A stretch of 64,000 bases of DNA from Acidianus sp. HS-5 (GTDB taxonomy: Archaea; Thermoproteota; Thermoprotei_A; Sulfolobales; Sulfolobaceae). The notes under the pieces were generated by a model that was not told the DNA's origin, ran no database searches, and saw nothing but the letters and a program-made list of their open reading frames with translations. Location: assembly GCF_021655615.1 (NCBI RefSeq), contig NZ_AP025245.1, forward strand, positions 868,001-932,000, read 5' to 3'. Position numbers and translations under genes: made by a program. Below, piece by piece: positions 1-9,530 of the stretch. Position 1 is the first letter of the stretch; each line of letters opens with the position of its first letter.

Positions 1-63
1 TATTTTTCCTCGAATATCTTCTGTAGTTCGTTCACTTCATTACGTATATTGATAAGGAAAAAA

Positions 64-393
64 TTAAAGGCTTAGGTATATCCAGCCTTCCGCTTGTTTT
101 CTTACAATCTCTCCTACTCCTGCAGTAACTATCGAAATACCTTTTATTAGCGACTCAACTTTAAGGTTAAGTGCATTAATACTGTTCATGCAACCTACAA
201 CATTGATTCCTGAAGTTATCATTTTTTCAACATAATCCTCGTTTGGATTTCCTTTAACTAAAGCCCTTATAGCAGATTGGTGAAAAACCACTTCTATTTG
301 AACGTCTTTTAAATCGTTGTATAAATTTATAACAGATTTTATTGCTTGAGGAACTCTTTCTTCATCCTTTACTTGAACTATAACTTTATACAT
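64..393 (-). CDS. DsrE/DsrF-like small protein
   Basis: A 109-residue protein with the alternating beta/alpha pattern of the DsrE/F-like family. It opens with a beta strand (YKVIVQV), and a central VVFHQSAIRAL segment is followed by a strand ending in a single cysteine (GINVVGCMNS, about residue 68). That is where family members carry their sulfur-relay cysteine. DsrE-like proteins often carry sulfur in sulfur-oxidising archaea; a sulfur role here is inferred. It lies 23 bases downstream of the last ABC-transporter gene on the same strand and could be co-transcribed. The family call is reasonably sure, the function is not. Confidence 0.7.
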   Translation of the reverse strand: MYKVIVQVKDEERVPQAIKSVINLYNDLKDVQIEVVFHQSAIRALVKGNPNEDYVEKMITSGINVVGCMNSINALNLKVESLIKGISIVTAGVGEIVRKQAEGWIYLSL

Positions 394-416
394 GGTTTAA
401 GGTTGTTAAAAATGGT

Positions 417-1250
417 TTAAAGGCCTTTTTCATAGTACCAGCAGGATACTCTATTTCTTTTAACTATGAACATCGGAGGATCTTGTAACCTACATTTAAT
501 TGAAAGAGATTTTTCCTTCTGCATTAAATCACAGTAATCGTGAAATGGACATCCGTGATCTGAAGGACTTCCTATTTCTCTTACAGGAATTTTTTCTCCT
601 CTTCTCCCTACTGTTATTTTGGAATTCAATAACGAAAGTGAATAAGGGTGAAATAACTCTTTGCTATCGCCTTCCTCTATAATCTTACCTCCGTAAATAA
701 CGTAAATTCTTTTACAAATCTCAAGATTTTTTGTAGAGCCAGAGAATAGGAGTAGGTCACCCTTGATTAATTCTACAATTTTTATTAGATTTTTTAACGC
801 TTTATATTTTAATTGTTCCTCCATTAACTCCAGAAAATCCTCTGCAATTACAAAGTAAGTTTTACCTATAAGTATTGAAGATAAATATAGGTTGAAAAGC
901 TCATATTCGGATAGAGAATTTCCATTTCTTATATTAAGAATATTAAGTAAGTTTTCTGGTTCTACGTTTCCTCCGAAATTTTTCATTAAAATTTTGATGA
1001 AAGTTAACGAATCTATCTTTGGTCTTTCCAATTCTCTCGGTATAACTCTAATATAATTTCTTGCTTGTTTTTTATCAATTTCTACCTCTTTGTAAAATTT
1101 TATCTCACCAGTGTATTTTTTCTTACCCAATATGGATAAAATTAACGACCTCTTATCTTCGTCCCAATCTCCTAAGACGCAAGTAACACCATCAATTATC
1201 ATGCTTACTCCTTTCAATTTATCAGTATATATATTGTTAATAATTATCAT
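417..1250 (-). CDS. Degenerate Opp/Dpp-type ABC ATPase subunit
   Basis: About 277 residues. The ATG at 1250 is chosen because it overlaps the upstream stop as ATGA; an in-frame TTG lies eight codons further up. The fold resembles OppF/DppF, and the C-terminal oligopeptide-transporter extension with its cysteine cluster is kept (GCPFHDYC, then IKC and SCW). The catalytic motifs are gone. The P-loop reads GDWDEDKRS instead of GxxGxGKS, the signature region reads LSEYE, the Walker B position reads VIAED without the usual Asp-Glu pair, and no H-loop histidine is evident. It probably does not hydrolyse ATP. It is the last gene of an operon with two permeases and a second degenerate ATPase. Confidence 0.75.
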   Translation of the reverse strand: MIIINNIYTDKLKGVSMIIDGVTCVLGDWDEDKRSLILSILGKKKYTGEIKFYKEVEIDKKQARNYIRVIPRELERPKIDSLTFIKILMKNFGGNVEPENLLNILNIRNGNSLSEYELFNLYLSSILIGKTYFVIAEDFLELMEEQLKYKALKNLIKIVELIKGDLLLFSGSTKNLEICKRIYVIYGGKIIEEGDSKELFHPYSLSLLNSKITVGRRGEKIPVREIGSPSDHGCPFHDYCDLMQKEKSLSIKCRLQDPPMFIVKRNRVSCWYYEKGL

Positions 1251-2095
1251 TTTAACCACGAGTAAAGCAAACATTTTACGTTATTATTACCTACCCTTGT
1301 CTCTTCAGGCTCCTTCTCCTTACACTTAGAGGAGGAATACCTGCAGTTTTCACTATAAGGACAACCTTTGCCTAAATGATTAATTGAGATTTCACCCCTT
1401 ATTAAGTCCAAAGTATAAGGATGATATACTTCATTTATATTAACTCCACGTTCAACTATTTTACCTCTATAAAGGACGACGAATTCATCAGAGATTCTTG
1501 AGATTACTGCAGGATCGTTATCTAAAACTATGAATTTTGATGATAAAATACTTTCTAAATCTATTATTGAATTGATTATTACTGCTCTACCATTATCATT
1601 GATACCAAACTCTATATCATCAATTAAAACATATTTAGGTTCTAAGAAAGTAGCTAAAGCCAAAGAGACTTTCTTAGCCTCTAAAGGGGTCAATTGGTAA
1701 GAGAATTTCTCCAAGATAGATGAGTTAAGTCCTAAAATTTTTATAAATTCTTTTGCAATATCTAAAGAAAAACTGTAATTTCCTATGTTATGAGATACTG
1801 CTATTTCAGCAAAATGAGAAGCTATATTATAAATTGGATTAAACATAGAATAAGGATTGTAAAATACTGCTGAAATTTCCTTCCATCTTATGTTATTGGC
1901 ATTATCTTCTTTAATTTCATTACCATCAAGTAATATCTTACCTTTCTTCGGCTTTTTCAAAAGCAATGAATAAAATATTATTTCCTCCTTACCGCTATCT
2001 CTTTGACCCAGTATTCCTAAATTGCTTTCAACTTTTGATGAAAAATCATTAAGTATATCGCCGTAAACACTTACGTACTCTAGCATGAAAATCAC
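1247..2095 (-). CDS. Degenerate Opp/Dpp-type ABC ATPase subunit (second)
   Basis: 282 residues, OppD/DppD-like, again with a C-terminal cysteine cluster (GCPYSENC, SKC, VKC). The P-loop GQRDSGKEE keeps Gly-Lys but has Glu where Ser/Thr binds magnesium. The signature motif reads LTPLE, Walker B reads VLIDD (Asp in place of the catalytic Glu), and the H-loop position reads VLDND without histidine. Nucleotide binding is possible, but normal hydrolysis looks unlikely. The start overlaps the upstream permease stop and the end overlaps the next ATPase start, so the genes are translationally coupled. No normal ATPase is present in the operon to compensate. Confidence 0.75.
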   Translation of the reverse strand: MIFMLEYVSVYGDILNDFSSKVESNLGILGQRDSGKEEIIFYSLLLKKPKKGKILLDGNEIKEDNANNIRWKEISAVFYNPYSMFNPIYNIASHFAEIAVSHNIGNYSFSLDIAKEFIKILGLNSSILEKFSYQLTPLEAKKVSLALATFLEPKYVLIDDIEFGINDNGRAVIINSIIDLESILSSKFIVLDNDPAVISRISDEFVVLYRGKIVERGVNINEVYHPYTLDLIRGEISINHLGKGCPYSENCRYSSSKCKEKEPEETRVGNNNVKCLLYSWLK

Positions 2096-2847
2096 TTCAA
2101 ATTGTCTGAAATTAAATAGAGCAAAACGATAACTATTGCCCTAAATAATGCAGGAGGTAAATATAACCACCAATATGGTAAATACCTAGATGCTACAGTG
2201 AGTAAAGTAGTTAAAGTTGGGAATCTAGGATCCCCTACTCCTGCTATTACTCCCATTGCAGTATAAGTTGAAATTCCGTCTATCATAGCAGGGATAATAA
2301 ACTTCTTTGAAAGGTTATATATCTCTTCCTTATTTGAAAAGAAAAGTAGTGAAAATGGAGTTTTAGACACAATCTCGCTTAAGCCAGAAGATGTAAATAG
2401 GTATTCGCTAACCTGTCTTGCGTAGTTTGCCCAGCCCGTTAAGCCTACCAGTACTGCAGTAATGAAAAAATTAGCCTTTAACGAAGTTCCCGTTGGCACT
2501 CCATAAATTAAGACTAGTGACAAGAGCAACAGAATTCTTGGTATAATATTTATTGAATCCGAAATTCTTACCATAACAGTCCTGGTCTTGCCTCCCATTA
2601 GACCTGCAATAGACCCATAAATTACTGCAATAGAAGTTTCCACGATCCCCGCAGCAATTCCGAAGATTAACGTATTAATTATCGCCTCAGCGTTCATGTT
2701 TATCATATTTTCACCATTGATGTACGTGCCTAAAGGATAAGAAGGACAAGGACAGTGCAATTGCCTACCTTGAGGCAATTCATAAAATGTAAAAAATCCC
2801 GAAATTACAAATATAAGGAACAATAGGGAAACGTAAACTTTAATCAT
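2092..2847 (-). CDS. DppC-like ABC transporter permease
   Basis: 251 residues with an N-terminal membrane anchor and several further hydrophobic helices. After the first helix comes CPSYPLGTYINGENM, matching the HPLGTDxxGRD motif found at this place in DppC/OppC permeases. The segment VASRYLPYWWLYLPPALFRA near the C-terminus follows the family coupling region. At 251 residues it is slightly shorter than typical DppC (about 280-300). It overlaps both neighbours by four bases (ATGA). The substrate is unknown; no extracellular binding protein is encoded nearby. Confidence 0.8.
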   Translation of the reverse strand: MIKVYVSLLFLIFVISGFFTFYELPQGRQLHCPCPSYPLGTYINGENMINMNAEAIINTLIFGIAAGIVETSIAVIYGSIAGLMGGKTRTVMVRISDSINIIPRILLLLSLVLIYGVPTGTSLKANFFITAVLVGLTGWANYARQVSEYLFTSSGLSEIVSKTPFSLLFFSNKEEIYNLSKKFIIPAMIDGISTYTAMGVIAGVGDPRFPTLTTLLTVASRYLPYWWLYLPPALFRAIVIVLLYLISDNLK

Positions 2848-4079
2848 CTTGTAACCCTCGGATCAATTATGCCGTAAATCACATCTGCAATAAAATTGGA
2901 CAGAATAACAATGCTTGAGTAAATCATTAAAACGCCTTCAACTATCTTAAAGTCGTCGTAATCTACGCCTATTCGTATTAAGTAACCTAAACCTGGCCAA
3001 GCAAAGATTGCTTCAACTAAAAATTCCGCTATTAGCATTTCAACAAATGCAGCAGAAATGCTAGAGAGAGTTACTACAGTTAAGTTTCCTAAAATATGCC
3101 TAAATACAATAATATCTCTGCTTAATCCTTTGGCAATAAATTCTTGAGGTACTTTACTTACATTTAATAGTATCCTATTAGCAAAAATTCCTATAAACGG
3201 AAAGAACAAAGAAATCAAAGGTAAAATTAAATAATATATTAAATGTTCCCTTGTGGAGCCTATAGGTAGTACATTTAAATAAACATGAAATACATAAATT
3301 AAGCCTATTGCTATAACCCAAGATGCTAATGCATTACCTATGTACTTCCATCTCCTGAGGAGTATGTTAATTGTTCTTGAACCTAAAATTGCTTTCATTA
3401 CAAGGAAAGGACTTAAATAGACTGTTAAGGCAAACGCTATCCCTGTCAATAAGCTAGTGAATGATAAAGAAGTTAAAAGTAATGAAGTTACGGAAATCCC
3501 GTAATGTCTACTGTAGCCCATGCTGAACGTTATTAACTCTGTAATTGATCTTGTTATGTAAACACCGTGTATGGCCTCAAGCACTATTACAACTGCTGAA
3601 ACTACTAATAATGAAATTATAAAACTTGAGAACCTCTTAAGTGCATATTTATAAATAGACCCGCTAATAGCGTAGCCTTTAGATAATTCTCCTAAAGTCC
3701 TTTCTTGAATTAACAATATCATCCCTCTAAAGCCAGTTGCAGTGCCCAGAAAAATTAGAAGCAATCCTATAGGAGATAAATAAGCGTAAGGTTGAATATA
3801 TCCCCTTACTACGTAAACGTAAAAGTAGGAAGAATTGAGATTCACAGAAGAAATGTTGCTTAACTCCACTGTCTTCGTTCCGTTTAATATAACATAAGCT
3901 GAAGGTATACCTTTATTTAAGACGCTCCACAATTCATCATGCCATTCTTGAGGAGGATTAGCGACACTACCGTAACCGTAGTTTATTAATTCGCATTGCT
4001 TCGTAATAGTAGAAACTGCAGAGATCGTTATTCCCGATAAGAGAAGAAGAATTGAGAATAATAATATTCCTAATTTCAT
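2844..4079 (-). CDS. DppB-like ABC transporter permease
   Basis: 411 residues. An N-terminal signal-anchor helix is followed by an extracytoplasmic stretch of roughly 75 residues, a second helix, and then the DppB core with about five helices. The segment VEMLIAEFLVEAIFAWPGLG matches the conserved DppB/OppB sequence ending in (F)xWPGLG, and the protein ends in IDPRVTR as DppB proteins do. It is the first gene of the four-gene ABC operon, whose coding sequences overlap by ATGA junctions. The extra extracytoplasmic domain might replace a separate binding protein; that is inference. Confidence 0.8.
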   Translation of the reverse strand: MKLGILLFSILLLLSGITISAVSTITKQCELINYGYGSVANPPQEWHDELWSVLNKGIPSAYVILNGTKTVELSNISSVNLNSSYFYVYVVRGYIQPYAYLSPIGLLLIFLGTATGFRGMILLIQERTLGELSKGYAISGSIYKYALKRFSSFIISLLVVSAVVIVLEAIHGVYITRSITELITFSMGYSRHYGISVTSLLLTSLSFTSLLTGIAFALTVYLSPFLVMKAILGSRTINILLRRWKYIGNALASWVIAIGLIYVFHVYLNVLPIGSTREHLIYYLILPLISLFFPFIGIFANRILLNVSKVPQEFIAKGLSRDIIVFRHILGNLTVVTLSSISAAFVEMLIAEFLVEAIFAWPGLGYLIRIGVDYDDFKIVEGVLMIYSSIVILSNFIADVIYGIIDPRVTR

Positions 4080-4129
4080 TAAGCTGAAGTTATATCTCCT
4101 TTTTTTAAAATTTTTTGATAAAAAAGGTC

Positions 4130-6514
4130 TTAGATTCCGACGGTCTTGAAGGAAATGTTCTTTATATGATCAAATACTACTGTGAAGCCGAAAGATACTC
4201 CAAGTATTAGCAGAACGTACTGGATAGGAATAGGAGAAACTAGGATACCTAACACTGATATTGCTGAAATGAAGATTATATCTACAAGACTGCTTATCAT
4301 CAGGAAGTTACTGGGCCTAGAAGACCACATGCTTCTCCTTTCTCTCACCATGTATACAGTAAACTGTCCAGTAAATACTAACATATCAAAGATAAAAGTA
4401 TGGATTTCGTTTATTGACATGCTTAAGTACAGCGCCAACCAGAGAGAGAAGAAAGACTCTGCAACAATTAATGCAGCTAGAATTAACGACGCTTTAACTA
4501 TTTTACCTGCATCTAACCTTTCAGGCTTCTGGGAATATCTAACATTGTCAGTAGCTATGGACATTGTAACGAAATCGTTAGCAAAAAGCAAGAGTATAAC
4601 ATCAAAGGGAGTTGTGACGAAGAACCTTACAATGAAGAATGAGAGCGTTAAGAATAATACAACCTGTAATGTCTTAATTATCTTATTTATAGTATAAGTG
4701 AGCATTCTTTGATAAATCCTCCTCCCTGTCTTTATTGCTTCAACAATATCAGTTAGTCCCTCGTGAGTTAATACCATACTTGCTGAAGCCTTAGCTACGT
4801 CGGTTGCATTAGCTACTGCTATTCCTACTTCGGCTTGTTTCAAAGCGGGGGCGTCGTTTACTCCGTCTCCAGTCATCCCTACGTAATGGCCTCCTCCCTG
4901 CAAAGTCTTTACAATGAAATACTTATCCTCAGGAAAAACTTCAGCGAAAACGTCACATTCTTCAACTTTTTTAATTCTCTCCTTCTCGTCTAGCTTCTTT
5001 ATTTCATTAATATTGCAAATAACATTACCTATGTCTACTTGTCTTGCAATCTCCTCAGCTATTAATTCATTATCCCCTGTAACCATCTTAGGTTTAACGT
5101 TAAGACCCTTAATTTCGTCTATAAAATCCTTACTGTCTTTCCTCGGCCTATCGTAAAGCGGAAGAATTCCTACGAGTTTAAGTTTACCTTCTTTATCTCC
5201 TATAGCAACTGAAATTGTCCTATAACCTCTTTTAGAGAGATCCTCAAGAGTAGAATAATAGCTCTTTAAGTCTTGAATTTCGGCCAATTTAGCAATAACT
5301 TGTGGAGCTCCCTTAACTACTCTAACAGTGTTATTTTCTGTCTTAACTAAAGCCTCTGTTCTTTTAGTAGAAGGATCAAAAGGCCTGAAGTCCAGCCTCT
5401 CATAATTACCGGGTGCAATGTTATTTTCCCTCAAACAAGAAATTACTGCAGTATCTATAGGATCTTGACTGGCTTCGTCAGAAGCCATATAAGCGTATTT
5501 CACAACTTCTTCCTTAGTGAAGCCTTCTGCCGGTATAGGATCTCCTACCCTCATTCTGTTTTCAGTAATAGTCCCGGTTTTATCTAGGTTCAATACATCC
5601 ATAGACGCCGCGTCTTCTGATGCAGTTAGCCTTGTTACTAGTATTCCCTTCTTAACTAACTCTTGGCTTCCTAAAGCCATGGCTATGGTGAAAGTTGCTG
5701 GCAAAGCTACGGGAACTGAGGCAATTAAAACTATTAAAGAGAAGGGAAGAACGTTAGATAATGGTACTCCTACTGCCAACGAGAAGACAAAGAGAGCTAT
5801 TACTAGTGCTACATCTACTATAATTAGGTATTTCACTATGTTCATTATTAACTTCTCTAGATGAGACTCAGCCTTTGCAGTTTGCACTAATTCAGTAGTT
5901 TTCCCAAAGTAAGTTTTTTCTCCAGTAGCTATAACAATACCAGAAGCTTCTCCTCTCCTAATTATTGACCCAGAATAAACTACGTTGATCTTGCTCTTTT
6001 CTACAGGAACAGATTCCCCTGTGAGAGCTGACTGATCAACTAGCACTTCTCCTTCAAAGAGCTTAACGTCGGCTGGAACTATATCTCCTAGCCTTATGTG
6101 AACTATATCTCCAGGAACTAAAAGCCTAGCAGGCAGAACTTCCCATTTCCCGTCTCTTAAAACTCTAGCTTTAACGTTGAGTTTCTGTTTTAACAACTCT
6201 ACAGCGTTTTCTGCTCTCTTTTCCTGGACGAAGCTCACTATGGAATTAAATACTAGCAGGAAAAGTATTATATACATGTCCAGATATTTTCCTAGGATGT
6301 AAGTAATTACAATTGTAACTTCAAGCATCCAAGGTACTGGAGCCCAAAACTTCTTGAGGAACTTAATAACTGGATTTTCCTTCTTTTCCTTAACTTCGTT
6401 ATAGCCATACTTTTTAATTCGCTCTTCTGCTTCTTTCTCGGTTAAGCCTTTCAAAGATGTGTTTAACTGTGTTAATGTTTCTTCTATACTCATTTTTTCA
6501 AAGTTACTTGCCAT
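4130..6514 (-). CDS. P-type (P3A) proton-translocating ATPase
   Basis: 794 residues, full length for an archaeal/fungal plasma-membrane H+-ATPase. Motifs in order: LTGES of the actuator domain (about residue 165), a PVALP-containing M4 helix (about 267), phosphorylation motif DKTGTITENRM (Asp about 311), KGAPQ in the nucleotide domain, and MTGDGVNDAPALKQAEVGIA of the hinge. ANDFVTMSIATDNV in M6 has the Asn-Asp pair at the place of the plant proton-binding Asp684. It would export protons, which fits an acidophile. No long autoinhibitory C-terminus is present. It is divergently or singly transcribed, with a TTAAAT box about 25 bases upstream of the ATG. Confidence 0.93.
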   Translation of the reverse strand: MASNFEKMSIEETLTQLNTSLKGLTEKEAEERIKKYGYNEVKEKKENPVIKFLKKFWAPVPWMLEVTIVITYILGKYLDMYIILFLLVFNSIVSFVQEKRAENAVELLKQKLNVKARVLRDGKWEVLPARLLVPGDIVHIRLGDIVPADVKLFEGEVLVDQSALTGESVPVEKSKINVVYSGSIIRRGEASGIVIATGEKTYFGKTTELVQTAKAESHLEKLIMNIVKYLIIVDVALVIALFVFSLAVGVPLSNVLPFSLIVLIASVPVALPATFTIAMALGSQELVKKGILVTRLTASEDAASMDVLNLDKTGTITENRMRVGDPIPAEGFTKEEVVKYAYMASDEASQDPIDTAVISCLRENNIAPGNYERLDFRPFDPSTKRTEALVKTENNTVRVVKGAPQVIAKLAEIQDLKSYYSTLEDLSKRGYRTISVAIGDKEGKLKLVGILPLYDRPRKDSKDFIDEIKGLNVKPKMVTGDNELIAEEIARQVDIGNVICNINEIKKLDEKERIKKVEECDVFAEVFPEDKYFIVKTLQGGGHYVGMTGDGVNDAPALKQAEVGIAVANATDVAKASASMVLTHEGLTDIVEAIKTGRRIYQRMLTYTINKIIKTLQVVLFLTLSFFIVRFFVTTPFDVILLLFANDFVTMSIATDNVRYSQKPERLDAGKIVKASLILAALIVAESFFSLWLALYLSMSINEIHTFIFDMLVFTGQFTVYMVRERRSMWSSRPSNFLMISSLVDIIFISAISVLGILVSPIPIQYVLLILGVSFGFTVVFDHIKNISFKTVGI

Positions 6515-6575
6515 ACGATTAATTAATAATCACGCTATTTAATCATATCCTTCATAAATCCAAGAATAATGAAAT

Positions 6576-7475
6576 TTATAATTTTTCTATATATTTCTCG
6601 TAAAATAATACCGCTTTCCTAAGGTTTTCTAATTCATTCTCCCTTTTAGAAAGCTCAGCATAAGCTCTAGCAAGAAAAAGATAATCACCGTATTTTTCAG
6701 CCACCTTGATAGCTTCCTTTAAGAAGTTAACTATCCCCGTTCTTTTATACATTTCATAAAGTAATGCTTGTCTCTCCCTATCTTCACCGCTTTCCTCCAA
6801 CCTTTGAATAGCCTCATAAAGTAATTCAGGCTTTTTAAGGGAAAGCTTATAGAGAACTTTAGCTTCACCACTTACATCGTTCAATTTCCTAAATATTCCC
6901 AAAGCCTCCTCAAGGTCTTTGTCATCATCTGAGGAAAGTAAAGCTTCAGCTAATAACTTATCATTTCTAATTACCTTCGCGATTTCAACTGCCTTCCTAT
7001 AGAGGGATTTATCCTTAAGCCTTGAAAGCAAAATATAAGTAACCGCTAAATCCTCGTTAGGCATATCAAAGCTTTCCAGTATTTGTCTAGCTTCTTCCAA
7101 GTGCTTTAGGTCTCCCTTCTTTATGCACACTTGAGCCAAAAACCTTCTGGAATGTACATAAGCAGAAGTCTTAGGGGGTATTGATTTGAGTGTATCATAA
7201 GATGAATCCACATCGCCTTTTCTGAAGAGTGCTAAGGCCTTATTAAAAAGGAGAGTTGCCTTATCCTCATCGTCTTTTGCATTTTTTAACGCAGAATCAA
7301 GAGCGTTAATTGCATCACTATATTTTCCTTCATCAATGTAAATCAAGGCAAGTAAATTTAAACCTTGAACTGAAGAATCTCCTTTAAGTAAATCTTTTAT
7401 TCTCCCTAAAAGTTCTTTATTACCGGTCTTCTTATAATCATTATATAACTTGTAAGCCTTTTCTATGTCTAACAT
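6576..7475 (-). CDS. TPR-repeat protein
   Basis: About 299 residues from ATG 7475 (an upstream start at 7496 would extend into the divergent promoter). The sequence is almost all helical hairpins with TPR spacing, for example GLNLLALIYIDEGKYSDAIN, AYVHSRRFLAQVCIKKGDL and LFLARAYAELSKRENELE. It is a soluble scaffold likely to bind another protein; the partner is unknown. It is divergent from dcd with only about 31 bases between starts, so both promoters must overlap or be leaderless. Confidence 0.75.
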   Translation of the reverse strand: MLDIEKAYKLYNDYKKTGNKELLGRIKDLLKGDSSVQGLNLLALIYIDEGKYSDAINALDSALKNAKDDEDKATLLFNKALALFRKGDVDSSYDTLKSIPPKTSAYVHSRRFLAQVCIKKGDLKHLEEARQILESFDMPNEDLAVTYILLSRLKDKSLYRKAVEIAKVIRNDKLLAEALLSSDDDKDLEEALGIFRKLNDVSGEAKVLYKLSLKKPELLYEAIQRLEESGEDRERQALLYEMYKRTGIVNFLKEAIKVAEKYGDYLFLARAYAELSKRENELENLRKAVLFYEKYIEKL

Positions 7476-7506
7476 GTTATTAATTTTTTTACACAAGGTT
7501 TTATTT

Positions 7507-7992
7507 GTGATTCTAAGTCACCAATCAATTAAGGAAATAATTAAAAAAGAAGGAATTATACGCAATTATACTGAGGAGAGTATAAGGGAGAACGGTTACG
7601 ATTTAAGAATATGTGGAGAGAAATATTACGAAGTTGAAGGTAACTCAGCGCTTCCAGAGAAAAAGAGTGAAATCAAAGAAATTGATTTCAAGGACTACGC
7701 AGCTTTTTATCCTTGTAAAACTTACCTCTTTGAAACTTGCGAGGAGTTCCATATGCCCGGCGATTTAGCAGCTTTAATTACGCTGAGGAGTACTTTAGCA
7801 AGGAACGGATTCTTATTACCTCCAACTATAATAGATGCAGGTTATGAGGGAAAGATAACACTGGCTTTATCTTCTCTTTATCAGAATAAAATAATGAGAG
7901 AAACTAGAGTAGCTCACGTAATTTTCCTCAAACTTGATAAACCAACAGAAAAATCTTATAACGGAAAATATCAAGGTGGAATAATAATATGA
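7507..7992 (+). CDS. dcd: dCTP deaminase
   Basis: 161 residues from GTG 7507, giving the usual family N-terminus (V/M)ILSHQSIKEII. An upstream ATG at 7465 would overlap the divergent TPR gene. Family motifs: ENGYDLRI (Dcd YDLR region), the strictly conserved TLRSTLARNG pattern (ITLRSTLARNGF) with the catalytic-site Arg-Ser, and the nucleotide-binding IIDAGYEGKITL. It converts dCTP to dUTP (or dUMP if bifunctional) in pyrimidine deoxynucleotide supply. The next gene overlaps its stop by four bases. Confidence 0.9.
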   Translation: MILSHQSIKEIIKKEGIIRNYTEESIRENGYDLRICGEKYYEVEGNSALPEKKSEIKEIDFKDYAAFYPCKTYLFETCEEFHMPGDLAALITLRSTLARNGFLLPPTIIDAGYEGKITLALSSLYQNKIMRETRVAHVIFLKLDKPTEKSYNGKYQGGIII

Positions 7993-8552
7993 AAATAGAA
8001 GACGCTTATAAGGAATTTATACAGAGACTACAATTAATACTTGCAGTAATAGTAATAACAATTATAGGTTACGTTATTTCCATATTCGTTGACACTACGC
8101 CTTTCTCATTAATTTCAAATTTCATAGTAGGATTGACATTATCTTATAGTGTTATTGCTTCGCTTGCAGGATATTTATATTCCCCGAGGTTCTCCGATCA
8201 AATAGATAAAATTAGGGAATATTTTCCACAGTCTACGGCGTTAGGATTAATTTTAGGCTTATTTTTCCTAGCTTTTTCTTACCTTTCAATACGCATAGGT
8301 CCTTTAACATTCCTTTTAGACGGCTTAGCTTTAGCTTTCGATGTCATATTATCTCCTTTAATTTTCAGAGGAATCTCTTTCCCAAAAGTGATAAGAGAAA
8401 TACAAGTAGGAATAAAGAGCGATTTCTTGTCCTTTGTAATTCTCTACGTCCTTTCTTTATTATCTTTGTTGCCTCTAATAGATATCCTTGCAATACCTCT
8501 GGACGCAATACTATCGTATCTTTTATTAAAAGAGTTTTATCCTTTTATTTGA
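7989..8552 (+). CDS. Polytopic membrane protein of unknown function
   Basis: 187 residues with about five or six hydrophobic helices (for example LILAVIVITIIGYVISIFV, ALGLILGLFFLAFSYLSI and SFVILYVLSLLSLLPLIDIL) and short polar loops. I recognise no family motif. It starts inside the last codons of dcd (ATGA-type overlap), so it is translated from the same message. The association with dcd does not by itself suggest a function. Confidence 0.65.
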   Translation: MKIEDAYKEFIQRLQLILAVIVITIIGYVISIFVDTTPFSLISNFIVGLTLSYSVIASLAGYLYSPRFSDQIDKIREYFPQSTALGLILGLFFLAFSYLSIRIGPLTFLLDGLALAFDVILSPLIFRGISFPKVIREIQVGIKSDFLSFVILYVLSLLSLLPLIDILAIPLDAILSYLLLKEFYPFI

Positions 8553-8588
8553 ATAAAACTTTAATTATCTGCTTAAGTATTTGACGTT

Positions 8589-9530
8589 ATGAAATACGAG
8601 ATAATAAAGATAGAAAGCCAAGAACTTAAGGATAATTACTTAAAAGATCCTTACGTTAGGGAAGTTCTTGTTTATACTCCAGACGGAATAGAGGAAGGAC
8701 TTCCCCTATTTATTGAGCTTGCAGGAATAAATTGGTCGTCTAACGTAAATAACAGATTCCATCAAATAATGACTCACTTGCTAGGAAAGAAGAAAATGAA
8801 GGCCATTGTAGTTAATCCTAACTTTAGGACAAAGTATTATCTAAATCAATATATTAATTCTCAAGCAGTTGGAAATTACGAGAACTTTATCATAAAAGAG
8901 CTCATACCCACACTAAGGGATAAGTACAAAGTAGGAAACGTTGCACTTTTCGGAAAATCGTCAGGAGGCTTTGGAGCTTACACTTTGGCAGTGAGACATC
9001 CTGACGTTATTCAAGGGTTTGCAGACCATTTCGGAGATAGTTGCTTTTACTACCTTTATGCCAACGATTTCATTTACACTATTAAGGCTTTAGAAGGAAA
9101 GAAACCGAAGGACATACTAAACGAACTGCTCACAAAGAATAATCCCAGCGATGACGATATGAAAGTATTGAACGTTTTCGGAAGTTCTGCATTCTACTCA
9201 CCAAACTTAAGCTCAGAGACAGGGTTTGATTTACCTTTTAACGAAACTGGAGAAATTATTGATGACGTATGGAGGAAATGGATTGAGCATGATCCAGTAA
9301 GGAATGTAGAAAGGCATACAGAACCCCTGAAAAAATTAAAGGCAATATACCTAGATGTAGGAAAATGCGATGAGTACAACCTTTTCATCGGTATGAGATC
9401 CCTTCATAAGAAGTTAGAGAGGTTAGGAATTCAGCATTATTACGAAGAGTTTAAAGGAGGGCATTTTGGAAACTCTACTAGATACTGTACTTCACTACCT
9501 TATCTTTACGAGAGGCTCAAATTAAGCTAA
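8589..9530 (+). CDS. Alpha/beta-hydrolase, putative esterase (esterase D-like)
   Basis: 313 residues. The nucleophile elbow is VALFGKSSGGFGAYTLAVRH (G-K-S-S-G, Ser about 125), followed by a family-like DHFGDSCFYYLY. A late YLDVGKCDEYN (candidate acid) and a C-terminal EEFKGGHFGNS (candidate His) complete a Ser-Asp-His triad. The arrangement matches the putative esterase (S-formylglutathione hydrolase-like) family. There is no signal peptide, so it acts in the cytoplasm. The substrate is unknown. Its end overlaps a convergent gene by 14 bases. Confidence 0.8.
   Translation: MKYEIIKIESQELKDNYLKDPYVREVLVYTPDGIEEGLPLFIELAGINWSSNVNNRFHQIMTHLLGKKKMKAIVVNPNFRTKYYLNQYINSQAVGNYENFIIKELIPTLRDKYKVGNVALFGKSSGGFGAYTLAVRHPDVIQGFADHFGDSCFYYLYANDFIYTIKALEGKKPKDILNELLTKNNPSDDDMKVLNVFGSSAFYSPNLSSETGFDLPFNETGEIIDDVWRKWIEHDPVRNVERHTEPLKKLKAIYLDVGKCDEYNLFIGMRSLHKKLERLGIQHYYEEFKGGHFGNSTRYCTSLPYLYERLKLS

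Noticed and set aside
1..35. Short minus-strand frame running off the window edge (NELQKIFEEK)
   Set aside because: Only eleven codons are visible from a GTG start; there is not enough sequence to call a gene.
4182..5864. Plus-strand open frames opposite the P-type ATPase
   Set aside because: They are antisense shadows of a strongly conserved gene, with hydrophobic or low-complexity products and no motifs.
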